In this document: positions 57,290 through 64,000 of the stretch, in pieces | Layout of the letters: each line of letters starts with the position of its first letter | How positions within the stretch are numbered: the first letter of the stretch is position 1 | Assembly (NCBI GenBank): GCA_013151045.1 | Contig: JAADIY010000040.1 | Span: forward strand, 1-64,000 | From: Gammaproteobacteria bacterium | Lineage (GTDB): Bacteria > Pseudomonadota > Gammaproteobacteria > GCA-2400775 | Direction: 5' to 3' | Length of the DNA: 64,000 bases | The notes under the pieces: generated by a model | Seen by the model: only the letters and a program-made list of their open reading frames with translations | What the model was told of the DNA's origin: nothing | Database searches by the model: none | Translations under genes and position numbers: made by a program

Positions 57290-58057
57290 ATGGCATCGAC
57301 ACTAGAACAAGGCAGTCAAATCGTAGAGAAATCACTATTACCTAGTCATGTTGCCATTATTATGGACGGTAATGGTCGTTGGGCTCAGCAGCGTGGTAAG
57401 CCACGCGTCATGGGTCATCGTTCAGGTATAGCATCAGTTCGGGCAGTCATTGAGAGTAGTGCGCGTAAACAAATTGATGTCTTAACTCTCTTCGCATTCA
57501 GCAGTGAAAATTGGCGTCGCCCTCAGGACGAAGTGGGCTTGCTGATGAAGTTGTTTATCGAAGCCATACAATCAGAAGGTAAAAAGCTCCATGAAAACCG
57601 TGTTCGCCTCCGAGTTATTGGTGACGTATCGGCATTTTCTCAACCGTTGCAAGATCAAATTGCCGAGATAGAAACACTGACCCAAAATAATGATGGTTTG
57701 CTAGTGAATATTGCAGCCAACTACGGTGGCCATTGGGAAATAATACAGGCAGTTCGTCAGTTAGCAGATCAAGTTAAGTCTGGCGAGATCGATGTTGCTG
57801 ATATCAATAATGAATTGATCACTAAGTCCCTAGCTTTAGGTGATGTAGTACCACCGGATCTTTTTATTAGAACGGGTGGTGAACAACGTATTAGTAATTT
57901 CTTGTTATGGCATTTGGCTTATACCGAGCTGTATTTTACTGATACTTTATGGCCAGATTTTGACGATGATGCTTACGATTTGGCATTGGAGTGTTTTGCC
58001 GGGCGTCAGCGTCGTTTTGGGCGAATTGCTGAACAGCTTGGATCGGATAAGGTTTAG
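57290..58057 (+). CDS. uppS: Undecaprenyl diphosphate synthase
   Basis: A cis-prenyltransferase producing the C55 carrier for peptidoglycan and O-antigen. Catalytic Asp and the phosphate loop are in IIMDGNGRWAQQRGKPRV, with FAFSSENWRRP and RTGGEQRISNFLLWHLAY later. Length 255. The stop TAG shares its last base with the GTG start of cdsA. Confidence 0.96.
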   Translation: MASTLEQGSQIVEKSLLPSHVAIIMDGNGRWAQQRGKPRVMGHRSGIASVRAVIESSARKQIDVLTLFAFSSENWRRPQDEVGLLMKLFIEAIQSEGKKLHENRVRLRVIGDVSAFSQPLQDQIAEIETLTQNNDGLLVNIAANYGGHWEIIQAVRQLADQVKSGEIDVADINNELITKSLALGDVVPPDLFIRTGGEQRISNFLLWHLAYTELYFTDTLWPDFDDDAYDLALECFAGRQRRFGRIAEQLGSDKV

Positions 58058-58887
58058 TGTTAAAGCAACGCATTATTACTGCCGCCGTTCTTGTTCCACT
58101 AATAATACTTTGTGTGCTTAAGGCGCCTACAGAAATCGTTGCCCTGGTATTTGCTGCTATCGTAATCGCCGGTGCTTGGGAATGGGGAGCTTTGCTTAAG
58201 TTGACTCGAAGTGTTCGCATCGTTTTTCTATCTGCGCTTACTTTGACGATTGCATTGAGTTATTTTTGGTCGTTGCAACAGAGTGCCTACATCTGGGCGG
58301 TATTAGCATTCGCCTGCTTGCTTTGGTTAGTGTTAATAGTTTCTATAGTGGCGATTCAACGCCGCGGCCTTATTCATGCCGGGCTGCCATCGGCACAGTA
58401 TTTTTTTTTGGGACTATTTTTGCTTACTTTCGCGTGGTTAGCGGCCTTGTCGTTGCATAGTATTCCAGAGTTTGGTCCGGCTTTATTGTTATATGTTTTT
58501 GGCTTGGTTTGGTTGGCCGACGCGGGTGCTTATTTCGCTGGTCGTCAGTGGGGGAAAGATAAGCTCGCGAGTAACATTAGCCCCGGTAAAACATGGCAGG
58601 GTTTGTATGGTGCCTTAGCTATCACTTTGTTCTACGCTCTTGTCGTTGCCTGGTATTTTGATTTTACTGCAACAACTTATGCGGCTTTTGTCATATTATC
58701 TCTGGTTGTTGTGGTGTTTTCCGTATTTGGGGATTTATTTGAAAGTCTCATTAAGCGTCGAGCTGGTGTGAAAGATAGCGGCCAACTGTTGCCAGGGCAC
58801 GGCGGTGTATTGGATCGTATTGATAGTTTGCTGGCAGCTTTGCCTGTTATGGCTTTTGGTTTGACGCTTGTTGAGTTCGTAAAATGA
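58057..58887 (+). CDS. cdsA: Phosphatidate cytidylyltransferase
   Basis: CdsA makes CDP-diacylglycerol. It has about seven to eight membrane helices and the C-terminal signature SLIKRRAGVKDSGQLLPGHG. The start is GTG, overlapping the uppS stop by one base; length 276. The end overlaps dxr by 4 bases (ATGA). Confidence 0.95.
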   Translation: MLKQRIITAAVLVPLIILCVLKAPTEIVALVFAAIVIAGAWEWGALLKLTRSVRIVFLSALTLTIALSYFWSLQQSAYIWAVLAFACLLWLVLIVSIVAIQRRGLIHAGLPSAQYFFLGLFLLTFAWLAALSLHSIPEFGPALLLYVFGLVWLADAGAYFAGRQWGKDKLASNISPGKTWQGLYGALAITLFYALVVAWYFDFTATTYAAFVILSLVVVVFSVFGDLFESLIKRRAGVKDSGQLLPGHGGVLDRIDSLLAALPVMAFGLTLVEFVK

Positions 58888-60086
58888 TCGGCGTAACCAT
58901 ATTGGGTTCAACAGGTTCGATAGGCGTCAGCACACTTGATGTGATTCGCAGCAATGAAGGCGCTTATCGTGTTATCGCCTTAAGCGCCAATACTGATGTT
59001 GATGGCTTGTATCAACAATGCTTGGAATTTCAACCTAAGTTTGCTGTGATGGCCAATGCTGATTCAGCGACCGAGCTGCAAACTAAATTACGCAGTTACG
59101 GCAGTAACACGCAAGTGGATAGCGGTAATGATGGCTTAGAATGTATCGCAAGTCTAAGCGAAGTGGACTGCGTTATGGCAGCTATTGTTGGTGCTGCAGG
59201 CTTGCAACCTACTTTAGCGGCAGCGCGTGCGGGTAAACGTATTTTGCTTGCAAACAAAGAAGCCTTAGTGATGTCAGGCCATATTTTTATGGATACCATT
59301 AAACATCATCAAGTTGAGTTGCTACCCATCGATAGCGAGCATAATGCGATTTTTCAATGTATGCCCCAAGATAATGGAACGGGGCAATATGCTGATTTTG
59401 AAAGCAGCGGTATAGAAAAAATTCTTTTGACAGCTTCAGGTGGCCCTTTTCGCAAGATGGACATGGCTGCGCTGCGCTCGGTAACGCCAGACCAGGCTTG
59501 TGCGCATCCCAATTGGGATATGGGTCGTAAAATCTCAGTTGATTCAGCAACAATGATGAATAAGGGGCTAGAGGTTATTGAGGCGTGTTGGTTGTTTGAT
59601 ACTCATCCTGATCTGATCGAAGTGGTGGTTCATCCGCAAAGTATTGTTCATTCCATGGTTGAATACCGCGACGGATCTATTTTGGCGCAGTTGGGTAGCC
59701 CAGATATGCGTACACCTATCGCGTATGGTTTGGCGTGGCCGCAGCGTATTGAGTCGGGTGTGAAACGGTTGGATTTAGTGAGCATGGGCTCACTGGATTT
59801 TGAAGCACCTGATCTTGAGCGATTTCCCTGTCTTGCACTAGCCTACCGTGCGGCAGCAGCAGCAGACACGACTAGCGCGATTATGAATGCCGCAAATGAA
59901 GTTGCCGTTGACGCTTTTTTGCGTAATGAACTTAGTTTCCTTGGAATTGCCAAAGTCATTGCTCAAGTCATGGATGAGTTGCCGGCACATGCTGCAAGTG
60001 ATCTTGACGCTATATTGGCGGATGATCACGCAGCACGAGAGTTCACAAAGGATATTATTGTCACTTGTAAAGGCTTAGTTTCCTGA
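58884..60086 (+). CDS. dxr: 1-deoxy-D-xylulose 5-phosphate reductoisomerase
   Basis: Dxr commits DXP to the MEP isoprenoid route. NADPH loop GSTGSIGVSTLDV, LLANKEALVMSG, metal/substrate residues in IDSEHNAIFQCM and NWDMGRKISVDSATMMNKGLE. Length 400. It ends directly before rseP. Confidence 0.96.
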   Translation: MIGVTILGSTGSIGVSTLDVIRSNEGAYRVIALSANTDVDGLYQQCLEFQPKFAVMANADSATELQTKLRSYGSNTQVDSGNDGLECIASLSEVDCVMAAIVGAAGLQPTLAAARAGKRILLANKEALVMSGHIFMDTIKHHQVELLPIDSEHNAIFQCMPQDNGTGQYADFESSGIEKILLTASGGPFRKMDMAALRSVTPDQACAHPNWDMGRKISVDSATMMNKGLEVIEACWLFDTHPDLIEVVVHPQSIVHSMVEYRDGSILAQLGSPDMRTPIAYGLAWPQRIESGVKRLDLVSMGSLDFEAPDLERFPCLALAYRAAAAADTTSAIMNAANEVAVDAFLRNELSFLGIAKVIAQVMDELPAHAASDLDAILADDHAAREFTKDIIVTCKGLVS

Positions 60087-61451
60087 ATGGTTAATATTCT
60101 TCAATACATTTTGTGGTTTGTAGTTGCTATTGCCATCTTGGTGACGGTGCACGAATTTGGTCATTACTGGGTAGCTAAAAAACTTGGCGTTAAAGTATTG
60201 CGTTTTTCAATTGGTTTTGGCCGGCCTTTATATTCCTGGCGTCGCGGCCCAGACAACATAGAATATGTTATTGCCGCTATTCCTCTTGGTGGTTACGTAA
60301 AAATGCTTGATGAGGGTGAAGGTGAGGTTGATCCCGCTGAGCAGCATCGAGCTTTTAATCGCCAATCGCTAAAGACCCGATTTGCGGTAGTGTCTGCTGG
60401 CCCGATGGCTAATTTTCTTTTTGCTATTTTTGCCTACGCATTAATGTTTATTGTTGGCATTCCAGCTGTGAAGCCTGTAATTGGCGATATCGTTGAAGAT
60501 TCTATTGCAGGTCATGCGGGTTTGTCTGCTGGATCCACTATTGTTTCGATCGCTGGCGAGCGAACTGAGAGTTGGCAGCAGGTTAACGCAGAGTTGCTCG
60601 ATCATTTGTTTGATTCAATACCTTTAGAAATTGTTGCCGAAGACGCCAACCAAGTGCATAGCACGTATGAGTTGCCGCTACTGGGTTTTGCCGCTGAGTT
60701 AGAGCGTGGTGATCTTTTAACTCAGCTCGGTATCAAACCGTTTAGACCGAGCGTACCTGCGACGATTGATCAAGTGTTAGAAGGTGGTGCAGCCGAGCTT
60801 GCTGGGTTGCAAAAGGGCGATACAATCATTGCTGCTGACGGTCAGTCTATAGTTGACTGGTTGGCGTGGGTTGATGTGGTATCTAGCAGCCCCGGTGAAC
60901 CGCTGTTGATTGAAGTGTTGCGAAGTGAGCAGCCGTTGAACTTAGAGCTGACACCGAAAGAAACAGAGCGTAACGGAGTTGTTGTTGGTTTTATTGGTGC
61001 GTCGGTGTTTGTGCCTGAGGGTTTGATGCAGGAGCACCGAACAATTATCCAATATTCGCCGTTTGAATCATTGTGGCATGGCGTTGAAAAGACATGGTCG
61101 ATTTCTGCACTTACGATTAAGTTTTTGTTTAATATGATCATAGGTAATGCCTCGGTTGATAATTTGAGCAGTCCAATCAGCATCGCCCAATATGCCGGTC
61201 AATCAGCGAGTGCGGGTTGGTTACCCTTTGTCAGCTTTTTAGCTGTGGTCAGTATTAGTTTGGGTGTATTGAATCTATTGCCTGTGCCGATACTTGACGG
61301 TGGCCATTTGTTTTATTACATGCTGGAAATGGTGACCGGAAAACCACCTTCTGAGAGAGTTCAGGCAGTTGGTCAACAAGCCGGCATTATCCTTATAATT
61401 ATGTTAATGTCGGTGGCTTTATACAATGACATCTCCCATATATTGGGTTGA
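60087..61451 (+). CDS. rseP: Site-2 protease RseP
   Basis: An intramembrane zinc metalloprotease that cuts RseA in the envelope stress response. HEFGHYWVAKKLGV carries HExxH; two PDZ domains occupy the middle (GDTIIAADGQSIVDW in the second); NLLPVPILDGGHLFYY carries the third metal ligand (LDG). Length 454 is normal. It starts with no gap after dxr and overlaps bamA. Confidence 0.95.
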   Translation: MVNILQYILWFVVAIAILVTVHEFGHYWVAKKLGVKVLRFSIGFGRPLYSWRRGPDNIEYVIAAIPLGGYVKMLDEGEGEVDPAEQHRAFNRQSLKTRFAVVSAGPMANFLFAIFAYALMFIVGIPAVKPVIGDIVEDSIAGHAGLSAGSTIVSIAGERTESWQQVNAELLDHLFDSIPLEIVAEDANQVHSTYELPLLGFAAELERGDLLTQLGIKPFRPSVPATIDQVLEGGAAELAGLQKGDTIIAADGQSIVDWLAWVDVVSSSPGEPLLIEVLRSEQPLNLELTPKETERNGVVVGFIGASVFVPEGLMQEHRTIIQYSPFESLWHGVEKTWSISALTIKFLFNMIIGNASVDNLSSPISIAQYAGQSASAGWLPFVSFLAVVSISLGVLNLLPVPILDGGHLFYYMLEMVTGKPPSERVQAVGQQAGIILIIMLMSVALYNDISHILG

Positions 61452-63772
61452 TTATTAGAATTCGATTCGTGAGATATTTTTCTACTTTTTTTGGCTGTTT
61501 TTGTGGCCTGTTTTTGTTCGTTGCAGTTGCGTATGCCGACTTTTCGCCTTTTGAAATAGAAGATATTGAGTTCGAAGGCCTCCAGCGTGTCACGGTTGGT
61601 ACGGTGCTGAGCTACCTGTCATTGAAAACAGGTGAGCGTATTGATGTTGCACGTGCGCAAGACGCAATTCGTGCGCTCTATCAGACCGGTTTCTTTAGCG
61701 ATGTTCGCCTTGCTCGGCGTGGTGGAGTGTTGGTTGTCGATGTCACTGAACGGCCATCCGTGGCTCGTGTTGATATCCTAGGCAATGATGAAATTGAGGA
61801 TGAGATATTATTAGATGGCTTGAAATCGATTGGTTTATCTGGCGGTCAGGTTTTTGATCCATCAATTCTTGAGCGCGTAGAAGTTGAATTGAGGCGCCAA
61901 TATTTTGCCCGAGGCATGTATAGCGTCACGATTGAATCTGATGTTGAAGAGCTTGATCTCAATAGACGAGCTGTTGAGATCATTGTTAATGAAGGCCCTA
62001 TTGCCAAGATTCGCAATATCAATATTGTTGGTAACCGCGTTTTCAGCGAAAAGAAATTATTAAACCAATTTCAGCTAGGCGACCCAGCTTGGTATGCCTT
62101 TTTAAGTTCGCGTGACCAGTATTCGCGACAAAAACTTTCTGGGGATCTTGAAGCTTTACGCTCGTATTATCTTGATCGAGGCTATATTGATTTTGATATC
62201 ACATCGACACAAGTCAGTATCAGTCCAAATAGAAAAGATATTTTTGTAGTCATTAACATGACTGAAGGTGAGCAATTCACCGTCTCTGAAACCGATGTCG
62301 CTGGTGATTTAGTGGTAGAGCGGGATGAATTGTTACCGTTGATTACGCTTGATTCAGGAGATATTTTTTCTCGGCAGGTGGCGACAGCATCATCTTCGCA
62401 ATTGTCTGAGCGCTTGGGTAATGACGGTTATGCGTTTGCCAACGTTAATGCCGTTCCTGATATTGATAGAACAAATAATACCGTCAAAGTGACATTTGTC
62501 GTGGACCCAGGTCGACGTGCTTATGTTCGTCGAATCAATGTGTTTGGTAACGCAAAAACTGAAGACGAAGTGCTAAGACGCGAAATGCGCCAGATTGAAG
62601 GTAGCGCGATGTCGACTGAAAAAATCAATCGCTCGCGTGTTCGTCTACAACGATTAGGATTCTTCGAGTCGGTTAACGTTGAAACCGTTCCTGTTGTCGG
62701 TGTTGACGATGAAGTCGATGTTAATTTTAGTGTCACCGAATTACCGTCGGGCAATTTATTGGCGGGTGCTGGGTTTTCTCAGTCTCAAGGTTTGTTGCTG
62801 AATTTTAGTATTAGCCAGGATAATTTCCTTGGCACGGGTAAACGTGTAACGGCAGCAGTTAATACAAGTCAAGTTAATACCTTGTATAGCTTTGGCTATA
62901 CTAATCCTTATTACACTATTGATGGTGTGAGTAGAGGGTTTAACTTTAGTTTTCGTGATACCGATACTGATAACGCACTTAACGTCGCGCGTTTTACCGC
63001 TGACGTGTCTGGAGTCAATGTGGTCTATGGCTTTCCGTTAACGGAAAACAGCCGTTGGAATTTGTCATTAGGTTATGAAGATATTTCGGTGGATTCAACT
63101 CCTGATACACCGCAATCCTATTTAGACTTTCTTAATGAGAACGGCGATGATTTTGGTAGTGTGCAGCTCATCACCTCGTGGACTTATGATACGCGTAATC
63201 GCGCACTCTTAGCCACGCGTGGCACGATGCAGCGGTTTTCATTGGAATTAGGTGCTAACGACCTTAATTATTATAAGCTTTCTTCGCGCAGTGAATTGTT
63301 GCGGCCGTTAACTAAGAATCTGGGGTTATTGTTGCAGAGTGAAGTATCGATTGGTGATGGTTTTGGTGGCACTACTGAGCTACCGTTTTTTGAGAATTAT
63401 TTTGCCGGTGGTGTGAATTCAGTGCGTGGTTATGAGGCTAACTCTCTGGGCCCACGTGAGCCTAGAGGTTTATCTGGGCAATTAGATGCGATTGGTGGGG
63501 CTTTTGAGTTGACGGGTAGTGCTCAGATAATTTTGCCAGTGCCGTTTGTGGAGAACTCTAATTCCTTGAGAATTAGTGGTTTTTTTGATTTTGGCAATAT
63601 TTATTCAACGTTTAGTGACTTTGAGGCGTCAGAATTGAGATATTCTGCTGGTGTCGCTATGTTATGGTTGTCCCCATTGGGGCCATTGACGTTTAGCTTA
63701 GGTAGAGCGTTGAATGAAGAAGAGGGCGATCAGACTGAAGTGTTTCAGTTTGCGCTTGGTACCTTTTTCTAG
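61448..63772 (+). CDS. bamA: Outer membrane protein assembly factor BamA
   Basis: The 774 residues hold a signal peptide (FLFVAVAYA-DFSPFEIEDI), five POTRA domains (~25-420) and a C-terminal 16-strand barrel with VRGYEANSLGP, the VRGF-type motif of lid loop 6. It inserts beta-barrel proteins into the outer membrane. The start is a TTG overlapping the rseP stop; a GTG 7 codons later is an alternative. The last residue is Phe (FALGTFF), the usual sorting signal. Confidence 0.95.
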   Translation: MIIRIRFVRYFSTFFGCFCGLFLFVAVAYADFSPFEIEDIEFEGLQRVTVGTVLSYLSLKTGERIDVARAQDAIRALYQTGFFSDVRLARRGGVLVVDVTERPSVARVDILGNDEIEDEILLDGLKSIGLSGGQVFDPSILERVEVELRRQYFARGMYSVTIESDVEELDLNRRAVEIIVNEGPIAKIRNINIVGNRVFSEKKLLNQFQLGDPAWYAFLSSRDQYSRQKLSGDLEALRSYYLDRGYIDFDITSTQVSISPNRKDIFVVINMTEGEQFTVSETDVAGDLVVERDELLPLITLDSGDIFSRQVATASSSQLSERLGNDGYAFANVNAVPDIDRTNNTVKVTFVVDPGRRAYVRRINVFGNAKTEDEVLRREMRQIEGSAMSTEKINRSRVRLQRLGFFESVNVETVPVVGVDDEVDVNFSVTELPSGNLLAGAGFSQSQGLLLNFSISQDNFLGTGKRVTAAVNTSQVNTLYSFGYTNPYYTIDGVSRGFNFSFRDTDTDNALNVARFTADVSGVNVVYGFPLTENSRWNLSLGYEDISVDSTPDTPQSYLDFLNENGDDFGSVQLITSWTYDTRNRALLATRGTMQRFSLELGANDLNYYKLSSRSELLRPLTKNLGLLLQSEVSIGDGFGGTTELPFFENYFAGGVNSVRGYEANSLGPREPRGLSGQLDAIGGAFELTGSAQIILPVPFVENSNSLRISGFFDFGNIYSTFSDFEASELRYSAGVAMLWLSPLGPLTFSLGRALNEEEGDQTEVFQFALGTFF

Positions 63773-63783
63773 TGAGGTGTGAT

Positions 63784-64000
63784 TTGATTAATCGTTTTTT
63801 TATGCAGGTTTTTGTGTTTTGCTTGGTCAGTGTGTTTGCAACCACGGCATTGGCAGAAGCAAAAATTGGTTTCGTTAACCCTATTAAAGTTTTAGAGCAA
63901 GCGCCGCAAGCGGTGACTGCGCGTGAAAAATTAGAAACAGACTTTCAGCCACGTAAAGATGAAATTATTTCAGCGCAAAAGAAAGTGCAAAAACTCGAAC
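63784..64000 (+). CDS. skp: OmpH/Skp periplasmic chaperone (5' part, cut by window)
   Basis: The gene follows bamA as in most gammaproteobacteria. It begins with a TTG (63784) 4 bases after GAGGTG; the ATG at 63802 is an alternative without a ribosome site. A signal peptide VFVFCLVSVFATTALA is followed by EAKIGFVNPIKVLEQAPQA and the beginning of the coiled-coil arm. Skp carries unfolded outer-membrane proteins to BamA. About 72 codons are visible. Confidence 0.9.
   Translation, partial: MINRFFMQVFVFCLVSVFATTALAEAKIGFVNPIKVLEQAPQAVTAREKLETDFQPRKDEIISAQKKVQKLE

Overview
The window is a chromosomal segment of a gammaproteobacterium, probably marine or aquatic. I infer this from Pseudomonas-like gene orders (truA-trpF-trpB-trpA-accD ... 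folC-SPOR-cvpA-purF-metZ; dapC-dapD-yffB-dapE; glnD-map|rpsB-tsf-pyrH-frr-uppS-cdsA-dxr-rseP-bamA-skp), an Azotobacter-type FdxA, and moderate GC. I cannot name the genus. Most of the window is core genome. The accessory material sits at about 3.2-10.2 kb, 18.8-22.9 kb and 41.4-41.7 kb.

Layout. 1-2845 (-) is the 3'-incomplete gene of an AddB-like PD-(D/E)XK nuclease that the ORF track missed; fdxA follows. 3.2-10.2 kb is an AT-rich accessory block: a frameshifted TetR regulator, an IS5-type transposase relic, a GACC-N4-GGTC dyad, then an AhpD/CMD-like gene, an IorA-like TPP enzyme without its iron-sulfur part, a secreted protein of unknown function, a terminator and a second CMD gene. 10.3-18.8 kb holds tadA, mltF, tRNA-Ser(CGA), ppk2, pagL, truA, trpF-B-A and accD. 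18.8-22.9 kb is an insertion separating accD from folC; it carries a CDP-alcohol phosphotransferase plus cytidylyltransferase pair, decayed fragments, an amino-acid permease, an attC-like hairpin and a truncated Phd/YefM antitoxin. 22.9-29.8 kb is folC, a SPOR protein, cvpA, purF, then a SAM-II riboswitch with a readable attenuator in front of metZ, and a glycerate kinase.

29.9-41.4 kb holds pgm (apparently started by ATT), htpG, a Nudix hydrolase, an HDOD protein, a GH100 invertase, hemH broken by a 7-bp tandem duplication, an unknown membrane-anchored protein, lpxH, a periplasmic PpiB and gltX. 41.7-44.8 kb is a two-gene module of a duplicated DUF1538 membrane protein and a protein with three PII-like domains. 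44.9-53.7 kb (-) holds two PilZ proteins, the lysine/diaminopimelate genes dapE, yffB, dapD and dapC, then glnD and map, with an EamA transporter on the opposite strand. 54.0-64.0 kb is the translation and envelope operon rpsB to skp, the last gene cut by the window edge.

The most interesting signals are the SAM-II switch with mutually exclusive antiterminator and terminator pairings, the CMD/IorA-like accessory cluster, the DUF1538-PII module, the ATT start of pgm, the hemH duplication, the attC-like site inside the accD-folC insertion, and a dispersed repeat family present in three copies.
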